From NCBI RefSeq assembly GCF_025515455.1, contig NZ_JAOPHP010000007.1, forward strand, positions 1-39,135: 39,135 nucleotides of DNA, written 5' to 3'. This document shows positions 1 to 12,315 of the stretch, one piece after another. The position numbers and the translations under genes are program-made. The notes beneath the pieces were generated by a model. It saw only the letters and a program-made list of their open reading frames with translations, ran no database searches and had not been told where the DNA came from. Positions within the stretch are counted from its first letter, which is position 1. Each line of letters starts with the position of its first letter. Source of the DNA: Mycoplasma sp. CSL7503-lung. Its GTDB lineage: Bacteria; Bacillota_I; Bacilli_A; Mycoplasmatales; Metamycoplasmataceae.

Positions 1-21
1 ATTTTTTGTTGTATAATTCAT

Positions 22-55
22 ATGGTTCCTCGGTTCATGTGGGGCCATTTTTTTT
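22..55 (+). terminator. Rho-independent terminator of an off-window plus-strand transcript
   Basis: ATGGTTCC (22-29) can pair with GGGGCCAT (41-48) through two G-U pairs, leaving an 11-nt loop, and seven T residues follow. The G-U pairs work only in the plus-strand RNA, so the direction is plus. In one plus frame the window begins with four sense codons (F F V V) and a TAA at 14-16, six bases before the hairpin. The upstream unit may therefore be a protein gene whose last codons are visible, but an RNA gene is not excluded. Confidence 0.55.
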
Positions 56-58
56 ATT

Positions 59-115
59 AAAAAATTTCAAGTGCTCCACAATTATATTTTATATAAATTG
101 TGTTGCACTTGAAAT
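59..115 (-). terminator. Rho-independent terminator of the MIB-MIP operon
   Basis: An 11-bp perfect outer stem (64-74 with 105-115) encloses a second 7-bp stem (77-83 with 96-102). Read on the minus strand it is followed by a T run (63 down to 59). It starts seven bases after the stop codon of the last gene of the minus-strand operon. It faces the plus-strand terminator at 22-55, so the two convergent units have separate terminators. Confidence 0.7.
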
Positions 116-121
116 TACAAT

Positions 122-1090
122 TTAGCATAATGTTATTGATAACATATATTTATCCTTGTTATTATGAGTTAAAAGATTTTTTTCAGATAATCTTGATAAA
201 CTTCTAATATTTGAACCTACAATTAAAAAACCAAAAGCTATAAATAATGCAATTATAATAATTAAATTTGTTGCCTTTTTAACTGTAAATAATGATTCAA
301 TACTTTCTCATGTTTGATTATCTTTAAACATTAATATCTGTTTTGTGAAACTTCTTATTTCCGTTTCACCTGAAACATTATTTTTTAATTCTATACTTCC
401 AGCATCAACTGGTGCAGGATTAATTCACGCTTGTGCAATTGCTATAATCGCCACAACTAATAAAAATTGTGAAATTATTTGTATTATAAAACTAATAACA
501 GATGAATAAAGTAATGGTTCTGATTTTCTCTTATAAATATAGTTATATACTTCAAATGAAATATTGATAACTAATAATGGTATCAATAGAAAAGTTAATG
601 ATAAAATTTCATTTCACTGATAAGGTACTTTTTGAACATAAGTCCCCTCTTCTGTTTCAATTGGATTATTTCAATATGTATAGAAAAACATTAACGCAAC
701 AGATGCTATTGATAATAATAAATAAGATATATAGAAAAATATATAATGCTTAATTTTTTCTTTTTGCTTGCTAATGTTCTTATAATTTTTAAATATCGAG
801 AATAAAAATACAAAGAATAACGTACTAAAACGTATTAATATAACCGCATTTCCTTCTCTATACTGATCGTCAAACTTAAACAAATTAACTCAACCATCAC
901 CATCGTTACCTATATAAACTTCAGGAAATATAGAAGCTTTTGCCATGAATAGCATAACAAGAATACTTGTTGCAAAAAACAATATCAAAATACTCTTGTA
1001 AAATAAACTTCATTTACTTCTTGAATCAGAGGTTAAGTGAGATTTGTAATCTGAATAAATTCTTTTATTTTCAAATGTAGTATTATTCAT
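122..1090 (-). CDS. Six-helix membrane protein encoded with MIB-MIP, function unknown
   Basis: A 322-residue protein read with UGA as Trp. About six hydrophobic helices are visible: one near residues 30-50, two in the middle after a charged segment (FKFDDQYREGN), two around the central hydrophilic NPIETEEGTY loop and its following KRKSEP segment, and one near the C-terminus before a basic tail. There is no signal-peptide lipobox. The start ATG lies inside the end of the protease gene (ATGAATAA, 8-nt overlap) behind GAGGAAGG, so translation is probably coupled. I do not recognise the family. Its place in the operon suggests it serves the antibody-cleavage module, for example as a membrane anchor or as a counterpart of the membrane subunits of the F1-like ATPase linked to MIB-MIP elsewhere. 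That is inference. The open frame is certain. Confidence 0.85.
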
Positions 1091-4079
1091 TTTTTCCTTC
1101 CTCTTTTTCTAAATCTGTTGATTTAATAAAGCCATTAGTTTCCTTAAATTCAAACCCTTTAGGAATATTATCAAAACCATTTTTAAATAAATGAGTATTT
1201 TTGATCTCTCCTTTTTCAAATAACTTTTTCATAGCTTCACGATAAGAATTCTTTTGATCCTTACCACCGCCATAAATTAAATCATATTGAGGTAATGTAT
1301 ATTTTCCAAACATTCCTCCGTAATCGAACCCTTCAGATCTAAATGCGGCTGCTAAACCAGTATTTGAACTAGCGTTTGTGGCATGATAAATAGCAACTAC
1401 TTCATTATTTTGGGTTCTTAAACTCGAACCACTAGCCCCAACACCAGGAGTAAATCAACGTGGCAGATATTCTAAACCGAAATTAATATATTTTTTATTG
1501 TCATCGGTAGAAACATATATATTTTTCTTAGGATCAGGTTTATCACCAACTAAAGGAGCGGCTAAAAACGCATCGGTCAATCCTGGTTTATACGCAAATG
1601 ACCTAAATCCAATATTGTAAGATAAGAAATTACCTCTTTTAAGTAATTCAGGATTTCCTTGCGGTCCATCTTCAGTTGCTTGTAAATCATAAAATTTATG
1701 GTCCGCATTTGTTCAAAGAGAATGACTTCACTCAGCTCTAGCGCGTTGATCATCGTCTATATATGGCTTTAAGAAATAATCTTGAAACCCGCTGCTAATT
1801 GATTTAGGATAACCTAACGCAAATATTTGATCTAATTTACTTCAATCGTAATTTCCTTTTGTAGCAAGTGGGAATTCAATTTTTTTATAATTTTTTAAAT
1901 AAGATTCTGATTTAAATTTTGTTTTGTCTTTTTCTTCTCAATTTGCATAATCATTAGTGACTCACTTAGCAAAATTTTGTGGAGTAATAGACGAAGGCTG
2001 AAACGAACCTGTGCCACTAACTCTATTATTTTGTATTTTTCCAAAATCAATTTCAATTACTGCAAAATCTAAAAATTCTTCCGCATCTTTAAATATTTCT
2101 TTTTGAGTAGAAGTTATAAATTCACTTGGAGAACTTTTAAGATAATCTCTACCATCAAAAACTCTTCTAACTGTTTCGGGATTCATGGTGAATTGAGTAA
2201 AAGTTCCGTTTTCTACTTCCATTTCCATTAATTTAAAGTTATTTAAAATACCATTATTATCACCGTTCAATCTTGTTAAGCCGATACCAGAAAACATTCT
2301 TTTATTTTTAGCAATACTATCTGCAACATGTAAATTTGTACCAAAATAAAATTTAGTTGGATATTGACCATTAACAGGCTCTTCATAATCCATAATTCAC
2401 ATTGTTCCTGAAGGTGATGTACCTGTATTTCCTAAACTATCTAAATTATAAAAAGAATTAGAGTTATCGATTGTTTCATTTAAAAGTTTCTTTGTCTCTT
2501 CTCTAACTTTTAAATTATTAACTTTCTCTTTATAAAAATTTCTTTCTTCGTTTAAATATTTTTTATAAAGATCGCTAGCATGGGTATCTGTTGTTTCTTT
2601 GGCTATAATATCCCAAATTTGTGATTCGTAAGGCTCTAAATAATATTGTTGACCTTCAGCGTCGTTTATTAATTTTAAATATTTATCTTTAGTGGTTTGA
2701 TCTTTAATATTATTAGCAAAATTAGATAAATGATCAACAAATTTTAAATTTCTTTGAATTTCAACTCTTTCACTTTCTAATTCCGTAATACTTTGATTGC
2801 TAAAAGTAACGGAATATGTTTGTTTGGCAAGATTTAAATAATTTTCATTTGTTATTCTTCTTCCTAATCCGCCAATTTGAAAAGTGCTTCTACCACCTAA
2901 AGCATCGGCTCAAGTGGGTCCCATCGGAATTAATCTTTCGGTATTCAAACTAAATCCTTCAAAACTTCCATCAGACTTATATTTGGGTATAGAAAACCCT
3001 TTTAAAGCAGAAGATTCGTAAGAACTTAATCCAACTTTTTCAGCTTCTTTATTATACTTAGCTATTTCTTCGTCTGTTACGTTTTTTGCATCTTTACGAA
3101 GTTCTTTTCAATCATTTAATCTTAGTTGTTCTTTTAAAACATTTATATATTTTGAATCATCAGCGTTAAATCTTTCTTTTTGATTCATTAAAACATATTG
3201 TTCGTCTGGTGTTTTAAGTCTTTCAGTAGAACTAGTTAAAATAGTTCCATCATCGTCTAAACCTTGAGAATTACTTTTAAAACCAGAAATTTTATACGAC
3301 TCAGTATATTGTTGATTTTCATTGAATTTATTTTGAAAAACTATACTTAATAATAACTCGCCTTTTTGATTAGCTTGCGCTAGACTATCTTCTGGTCTAG
3401 CATTAGTAATAAATGAGTTTAAAAACCATGAATATTTTGGTTTTATTTTCGCAACCCATGTTGAAATATTTTTTATAAAAGTCGTTGGTAAAACTTCGCT
3501 TTTTATATGTCCTTGTTGAGGCGTAAAAGAAGGAGTTGTATTAAGTAATTCAAAAACCGAAACTTCTTTAAAACCATTAGAATCAACTAACTTACTAAAC
3601 TCTTTAGTTGCTTTTTCTTTTTCGGCGTCAGTTATTTGTCCTTGATTTTTTATATCTAAATCAATTTCTTTAATTATATCAACTAAATTTTCCTTATTAC
3701 TCTCGCTAGTAATTCTTGCTTCATAATTTTTTAAATTTCTCAAATTTGATAACTTATCAAGTGCATAAGTTTTAATTTGTTCAATACCTTTGTTTTTTAA
3801 AGAATTATTTTTTAATTCTCTCGCTTCAGATAATATTTGATCAACAACTGTATTCTTATTAGCGGTTTCTAAACGAGTATTTAATTCTTGCTTCTTATTA
3901 GAATCAATATTTAAAAAATCATCATTTAATATATCTCTAACTTCTTGTTTTTTGTGTTCAGAATTATTATTGATTCCATTATTTTTTGAATTATTATCTG
4001 TGCTACATGATATCGCAATAGGTAATATTGATATACTAGCAAAACTTAAAAATATTTTTTTCTTACTAATAAAATTCAT
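1083..4079 (-). CDS. mip: Mycoplasma immunoglobulin protease (MIP), lipoprotein serine endopeptidase
   Basis: A 998-residue surface lipoprotein of the mycoplasma Ig-specific serine endopeptidase family (DUF31, trypsin-like fold). In the characterised family, the protein cleaves the VH domain from an IgG held by MIB. The signal peptide ends in a lipobox with Cys25 (PIAISC). A long helical N-terminal part precedes the protease core. The core shows YFGTNLHVAD with predicted catalytic His584, LDFAVIEID with predicted Asp671, and GVGASGSSLRTQ with predicted nucleophile Ser883. The gene contains several UGA-Trp codons and would look fragmented under the standard code. The start follows GGAGG, 9 nt after the MIB stop, and the MIB stop TAG forms part of the ribosome binding site. 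No catalytic residue appears missing, so the protein should be active. Confidence 0.92.
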
Positions 4080-4088
4080 AATTGCCTC

Positions 4089-6446
4089 CTATGTAAAATT
4101 AAGTTCATCACCTTCTTCAAATTCTTCTACATCAAAACCGTAATTTCTAAGTGATTGAATAGTTTGTATATTACCTTTTCTAACTCTTATGGTTTTATTT
4201 AAGGTTTTTGCTAACTCAAAGAATTTTGAAATGCTTTGAACACCATTACTTGTCAATTGTCCAGCATCATCAATAAAAAGATATTTTGTTTCATCTCCAT
4301 TGCTAAAAGTAATTTTAGGCTCTTGAACACCGGGTATTTTTGGTATAAAGTTTTCAAAACCGGAATCATTTAAGTCTATTAATTTCAATTTATAATTTTG
4401 ACCAGTATTAGCAAAATTTGCTCTTTGTATTTTTCTACTTCCGTTTTGAGGTTTGATAATATCTTTAAAAACCAATCCTCTTAAAGTTCTAACGCTTGGT
4501 GCTCTACCAAAATCTAATCCCATAGGATAACCATTACCACTTTCATTATTATCAGGATTTAAACCTGGACCCATGCTTTGGAATATAGCTTCATTATTTC
4601 TAGCTCAGTAAGCACGTCTTAAACCATCATTAATTCTCTTAAATCTATTTGTAGGATCGTCATCAGCATACGATTTATTAATATCACTTTCCTCAAAAGC
4701 TAAAGTATCAAATCTTATTCTTGTAATGATATATGCATCACTTGGATACTCGCTACTTACATTATAATCAAGAGTATTAACTCACGCAGTTTCTTTAAGT
4801 GCTCAAGGATTTAGACTTCAACTATCTAAAAGTGAGTTACCATCTGTGTATAACGATAATTCTTTAATCTTTTTATTTTCTAAAGCAATTAACGATGAAG
4901 TATTTGTTGCTCTAGCATCAAAGAATAACTCTAATTGCCTTAATTCTTCAGGTAATGCAAGAAGTATTTCTTTGAAGTTTTGAGCAGCATTGGCTTTACC
5001 CATATGCTTAATTCTATATGAAGTAATATTTACTTTTCTGTCAGTAAGTTCTTTAACTAATGTCTTTGTACGCTCATAAGCATTACTTTTAGATGCATCA
5101 ATTTCGACTACATATCCATCATTAACATAATCTCCATCAGTTTTAGGTTGGCCGTTTCTTGTCATTCTAAAAACATCAAGTCCATTTATATTTGATATAT
5201 GTAAATCTTTAAAATTAGGATCTTGATCAGGGTTTATTTTAGTTTTAGTTCACCCTGGATAAGTTCCACTATTAATATCATCGGCACTACGACCCCAAGG
5301 AGTATCATAGTCAAAAGCACGTTTTTGACTATTATTTCTCTCTCTTTCTGCGATAACACCGTTAAATTCTTTAGGTCCGCTTCAACTACTTGAAGTTCAC
5401 TCACCTCTTTCATTTAAGTAAACATTTCTAGGATCTAAAACTTTACCTTCTCTCAAAAATCTTTCACCCTCAGGCGCAAGTTTTGTAAACTTAGAAAAAT
5501 CTAAATTTTTAATAATTCATAATTTACGATGTAAATCACTTCTAAATTGCATTGTTGGATATTGAGCTTGTGCTTCTGGAGTTAAAAACTTTTGAAAATC
5601 ACCGTGCTCAATTAAAACTTGAAAAGTATAATAATCTCTTCGTCAATTTCAATTATTTAATTCATTTTTAATTAAAAATGAATGTAAATTAGTTTCTGTC
5701 ATTTTACCTTTGTCGACCAAATCTAAAACTTGTAACGCCATACCAATAGTAGAATATTCATGATCACGAATAGTGCGGGCGGCAGCGGCAGCATTATCGG
5801 TAACTTTTTTTCTAAGTTCTTCTGTTGGTTCAATGCTAATTAATTCGCCTGTTATATTAGCTAAATATTCTTCTCTATTTGCTATTTTATTTTCAACATC
5901 ATATGATGATACAACACGCTTTTTAAAGTTTTTTAATTTAGCTTTAACCCTAACTCCTTCGATAGTAATATAAGCATCAGCAACGCCAGGAGTAGGATCC
6001 GGAACAACTTCAGGTTGTGGTTCCGGTTTTGGTTGTGGCGTAGGAGCGGGCGGCTCTATAGGTTTAGGAATCCGCTTTGGTTTTTCAATCGGCTTCGGAA
6101 TAGGTTTTTCAATAATTTTTGGTTTTTCAATCGGTTTTTCAGGTTGTTTTTCAATAATTATTGGTTTCTTTTCTTCTTCTTTAGGTTTTGGTATCACCGG
6201 TTCTTCTTTTGGTTGAGGTTTAACTCGTAAATTTAAATCAACATTTGAATTTAATATCTTATCATTATCAAGTTCTAATTGATCTTTATTAATTAAATTC
6301 GGTTTACTTTCTTTATTTACAAATTCAAATGGATTATCATTGTCTTTTGAAAAATTGTAAATTAAAGAAGCTACACCACTACTAGAAGCTATAGTAGAAG
6401 CTACAACAAGTAGCGTCACTATTTTTTTTCTTTTTGCAAAGTGCAT
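4089..6446 (-). CDS. mib: Mycoplasma immunoglobulin-binding protein (MIB)
   Basis: A 785-residue protein of the Ig-blocking virulence family. MIB grips the light-chain side of IgG and presents the antibody to MIP. It has a basic N-terminus and a hydrophobic signal-anchor (about residues 8-30, no lipobox cysteine). A Pro/Lys/Glu-rich spacer follows (about 75-150, many KPIEKPK-like units), then a helical domain, a leucine-rich-repeat-like stretch (LPEELRQLELFF, IKELSLYTDGN) and a C-terminal domain ending EEGDELNFT. I chose the ATG at 6446 because AAGGAGGTG lies seven bases upstream; an in-frame GTG two codons earlier overlaps that site. It is the first gene of the operon, followed after 9 nt by mip. 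The region opposite the Pro-rich spacer also has an open plus-strand frame, which is a low-complexity shadow. Confidence 0.9.
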
Positions 6447-6463
6447 TAACACCTCCTTAGTTT

Positions 6464-6492
6464 TATATATATTTATATATATATATATATAT
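6464..6492. repeat. TA dinucleotide tract in the MIB leader
   Basis: Four TA units (6464-6471), an interruption, then nine TA units (6474-6491). The tract lies between the predicted -10 and the ribosome binding site of MIB, so it would be transcribed in the 5' leader. Such runs can slip during replication; whether this one varies cannot be judged from one sequence. Confidence 0.8.
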
Positions 6493-6507
6493 TAATAAGA
6501 CACGTAC

Positions 6508-6513
6508 ATTATA
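6508..6513 (-). promoter_or_regulatory. -10 element of the MIB-MIP operon promoter
   Basis: On the minus strand TGC precedes a perfect TATAAT, giving an extended -10. TTGATT lies 14 nt upstream as a weak, too-close -35. It is the only consensus -10 just upstream of the MIB ribosome binding site, about 60 nt away. Confidence 0.55.
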
Positions 6514-7109
6514 GCACTTTAAAAGTTAATCAAAAAAATTGGAACAAAAATATAAAAAACTTTTTCGCCTACGGTATAGGGTTAAAATAAAATTTATAAA
6601 TATTTTTTATAATATTTTTTTAATTAATTTTTAGTTATTGAGTATTAATAGAAAAAAACAAATAGCTATGTGGACATTTTCTGCTAATGTCATTTAGCAG
6701 GATATTAGGTTTAATTTAATTTACATTTACAATTAAAAAACATTTTATAGACTAAATTAAAAATATAATGCTATAAAAAATATAGAAATATATTGATAAC
6801 ATTAATAGACAAGATTTTGAATAAATGTGTTTAGTTCTAAATAATATAAACATTAGAAATATATAAATAATTTACAAAATATTATATAAGCGTTCTCTTT
6901 TTTAGGTCTAAGCAACATCCGAAACCATATTCTTTTAAACAAATTAAAAAGTATTTATGTTTTTTTAAACCATAACATGGACACAAAATAAAAATTAATA
7001 TTTGATTTATTTTCTTAAAAAAATAATTGAAAAATATCTTATACAGATAAATATTTAAATTTTTAATTTAAAAAAAGTAATTAACTAAATTAAAAAAAAT
7101 TAATTATGT

Positions 7110-7115
7110 TATACT
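7110..7115 (+). promoter_or_regulatory. Candidate -10 element of the secG-rnr operon
   Basis: TATACT sits 31 nt before the secG start codon, followed by an AAGGAG ribosome binding site at 7135-7140. No -35 resembling TTGACA is present, as is common in mycoplasma promoters. Confidence 0.45.
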
Positions 7116-7145
7116 TTAAATAAAGTGTAAATTTAAGGAGTAAAG

Positions 7146-7379
7146 ATGACAATTTTAACAGTAGTATTAATATTATGTAGTTTTATAATTATTCTTATTT
7201 CCTTTGCTATGTCTCCTGATTCAAATGGTTTTTCAGGAGCACTAGTAGGTTCTGGCGATTTAGAATTGTTCAAAAACTCAAAAGAAAGGGGAATTAAGAA
7301 GGTTTTAAAATATTCAATGATGTTTTTTGGATTTGTTTTATTTGCTTCTGCAATAATACTTAAAGCCATCTTAAGTTAA
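7146..7379 (+). CDS. secG: Preprotein translocase subunit SecG
   Basis: A 77-residue membrane protein with two hydrophobic helices (about 3-22 and 55-75). A conserved-looking glycine-rich loop (NGFSGALVGSGDLELF) between them matches the SecG pattern. SecG sits beside SecY/SecE in the plasma membrane and aids SecA-driven export. It lies immediately upstream of rnr, the usual neighbour in Firmicutes-derived genomes, with a 4-nt gap. AAGGAG precedes the ATG at five bases. SecG is poorly conserved, so the context carries much of the call. Confidence 0.85.
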   Translation: MTILTVVLILCSFIIILISFAMSPDSNGFSGALVGSGDLELFKNSKERGIKKVLKYSMMFFGFVLFASAIILKAILS

Positions 7380-9550
7380 ATAAATGGATATAGAAAAAGT
7401 TGTATCATATATACAAAGCGAAAAGTCAAGGAGTTTTTTAAGTATTGCCAAACATTTTAGAATACTCCCTAAAGATAATCATAAATTAACAAAAATATTA
7501 TCTCAATTACAAAAAGAATATAAAATTTTCAAAAATAATAATGATGAATATTATGCACCAATTTTAGTTGATATTATAGAGGGTGTATTAAACGTAAACA
7601 ATAAAGGACAATTTGGTTTTGTTGACTATAATATCGATGAGGTAAAAAACACCAAAGATAGCGTTTATATTAGAAACTTTAACTTTAATAGCGCATTACA
7701 TAATGACAAAGTTAAAGTGAAGGTTTTTAAAAATCCAAAAGATGATAAGTCGGACTTAACTAGTGGTGTAGTAGTCGAAATAATCGAACGTGGAAATGAT
7801 GAAATAGTTGGTTTTATAAAACTAAAAAATAATACTAATTATTTTGTTCCAGTCGAAGCTAAAATGAAAACTTTAACATGAACTATAATACCTAATTTAA
7901 TTCCTATTAAACTTAACGATTTGGTAGTTGCTAAAATTTTAAAATACGATTCTAAAAACGTTTTAATCGAAATAACTAAAGTTATAACTAACGAAGCTGA
8001 TCCAATGGTTTATGTTAAATCATACCTAGAACAAATTAAAGCGCCAAATAGTTTTCCTGAAATTTTAGACAATGAAATTGATAATATCCCCGAAACAATC
8101 GAAAGTGAAGATTTAAGTAGAAGAGTTGATTTAACCGATAAAATGATTGTTACAATCGATGGTGACGAAACAAAAGACTTTGATGATGCTATTTACGTTA
8201 AAAAATTAGAAAATGGTAACTACTTTTTAGGGGTATATATCGCTGATGTTTCCCATTATGTAAAAGAAGGTACAGAAATTGATAGCGAAGCTTTAAAACG
8301 TGGCACAAGCATTTATTTAGTCGATAGAGTTATACCTATGTTACCTTTCGGCCTTTCAAACGGTATTTGTTCATTGAACCCAAACGAAAAAAGATTTGTT
8401 ATAGCTTGTGAAATGGAAATTGATAAATATGGAAATAACGTTAAAGTAGATATTTTTGAAGGTATTATTGAAAGTAAATTTAGATTAACTTATAAACAAG
8501 TTGATAAATTTTTCAATGAGAATAAACTAGTTTTTACTCAAGAACCTAAAAATGATGTTGATAAGCTAAAATTAATGTTAAATGATGCAAAAGAACTAAG
8601 TTTGGTTTTACATGATTTTAAGATAAAACAGGGTTATGTTGATTTTGAAATTGTGGAACCAAAAATAAAATTAGATAACGAAGGAAGAGTTAGTCATATC
8701 TTAATTAATGAGCGTGGGTTTTCAGAAGTTTTAATAGAAGACTTTATGGTTAGAGCAAACGAAACTGTAGCAAAATATTTATACGATAATAAATTACCTG
8801 TTTTATATCGTATTCACGAATTACCTGACCAGGAGAAAATTACAAATTTAAAAAACACTTTAGAAGCAATAGGAATCAAATCTGAAAACTTAAATTTCAA
8901 TAAATTATCACCTAAAAGTTTTTCTAAAATCGTAGAAAAAATAAAAGAACATAGAAATGATGATTTTATTAAATTAATGTTCTTGAGAACAATGCAAAAA
9001 GCAATTTATTCTCCCGAAAATATAGGTCATTTTGGTTTAGCATCAGAATATTATTGTCACTTTACAAGTCCGATACGTAGATATCCAGATTTAGTAATCC
9101 ATAGAGTTATTAGAAACTTTCTTATTGATAAAAAAGAAGATAAGATTGATGAATACAGAAGTAAAATAATAAGTTATGGAGATTTAAATACTAAATCAGA
9201 ACAAAAAGCAGTTCAAATCGAAAGAAATGTTAATGATTTAAAATTTGCAGAATTTTTGAAAAATCAAATTGGAAAAAAATATAAAGTTCAAATTTTAAGT
9301 ATTTTAAATTTTGGTTTTTTTGTTGAATTTGACTTTAAAGCTAGTGGTTTAGTTCATAAAACTTCGTTAATTGACGATTTATATGAAGCAAATGACACAT
9401 TGACAAAACTTATAGGTACAAAAACTAAGAAAACATTTACAATTGGTGATTATGTTGAAGTTGTTATTCTTGGGGTAGATTTGGTAGAAGGGAAAGTTGA
9501 TTGTTGTTTAGCTTCTTTATATCCTGAATTTATAGCAAAAAAGGAAAAAG

Positions 9551-11912
<2,362 letters not shown>

Positions 11913-11923
11913 GGAGAATAATT

Positions 11924-12208
11924 ATGATATATGCACAAGCAACAATTTACACAATTGATCCTGAAAAATTAAAAGGTTTTATTGATTATTTATATGTTTT
12001 TACACAAAAAACAAGAATGAAAGAAAAAAACCTTTCTTATGAATACGGATTAATGACAGAAGAAAAAATATTAGTAATACAAAGATGATCTACGAAACAA
12101 GATTATGAAGACTTCATTAATATTGAAGAATTTGCAAAAGAATTAAAAATGCTTAAAAAAATGTCTAAAAATGTAAAAAATTTATACCAAATTGAATTGA
12201 CAAGATAA
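11924..12208 (+). CDS. Small ABM-like (dimeric alpha/beta barrel) protein
   Basis: A 94-residue cytosolic protein. The segment NLSYEYGLMTEEKILVIQRW followed by a helix resembles the antibiotic-biosynthesis-monooxygenase fold, a dimeric ferredoxin-like barrel often annotated as a putative quinol monooxygenase. No catalytic assignment is possible. It follows metG after 11 nt with AAGGAG upstream and is the last gene before a terminator. A single UGA-Trp near 12086 breaks it under the standard code. Confidence 0.7.
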
Positions 12209-12222
12209 GAATTTTATACTAG

Positions 12223-12260
12223 TAAGATAACTCTATTTATTAATGGCGTTATCTTATTTT
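12223..12260 (+). terminator. Terminator of the secG-rnr-metG operon
   Basis: TAAGATAAC (12223-12231) pairs with GTTATCTTA (12248-12256) in a perfect 9-bp stem with a 16-nt loop and a short T run after it. It begins 14 nt after the stop of the ABM-like gene. Confidence 0.75.
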
Positions 12261-12274
12261 ATACAACATTAAAC

Positions 12275-12291
12275 TATAATTAATGTATAAT
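12275..12291 (+). promoter_or_regulatory. Candidate promoter of the pseudouridine synthase-gat operon
   Basis: Two perfect TATAAT hexamers occur (12275-12280 and 12286-12291), the second preceded by TG. A 7-bp inverted repeat, ACATTAA/TTAATGT (12266-12286), overlaps the first one. The start codon is 25-36 nt downstream with AAGGAG before it. No clear -35 is present. Confidence 0.5.
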
Positions 12292-12315
12292 TAATAATTA
12301 TAATAAGGAGAATAA

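Larger units (their letters stand above)
6447..7145. other. Divergent AT-rich intergenic region
   Basis: A 0.7-kb region between the divergent MIB and secG units. It holds the MIB promoter and leader at one end and the secG promoter at the other. In between I see no convincing reading frame, tRNA or other known RNA. There is one perfect 7-bp hairpin, CTGCTAA/TTAGCAG (6681-6700), without a T run. Two short GGACA-containing motifs (about 6672 and 6979) lie in direct orientation, with a short open stretch near 6910-6970 between them. These could be remains of an insertion sequence, but nothing proves it. Confidence 0.6.

Noticed and set aside
24..47. tRNA-like 3' end (GGTTC motif and GGCCA before a T run)
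   Set aside because: The T-loop would lack the conserved A58, and the D-arm and anticodon arm are off the window. The terminator reading needs fewer assumptions.
1..115. Start of an IS30-type element on the minus strand: inverted repeat plus an ATG with GAGGAA upstream near position 21
   Set aside because: The repeats are explained better as two direction-specific terminators with T runs. Only seven codons would be visible and they match nothing I can name.
6015..6230. Plus-strand open frame rich in Trp, Phe and Arg
   Set aside because: It is the complement of the Pro/Lys/Glu-rich spacer of MIB, and its composition follows from that repeat.
6660..6990. Decayed insertion sequence between the GGACA motifs
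   Set aside because: The motifs are direct rather than inverted, too short, and no transposase sequence is recognisable between them. Kept only as a note on the gap.
7133..7369. Minus-strand open frame opposite secG
   Set aside because: It has no ribosome binding site, is fully antisense to a recognised gene, and its composition mirrors it.
7879..7881. Apparent stop splitting rnr, and many similar TGA breaks across the window, read as frameshifts or pseudogenes
   Set aside because: Conserved family sequence continues in the same frame after each TGA, often at expected Trp positions, so this is code 4 and not decay.
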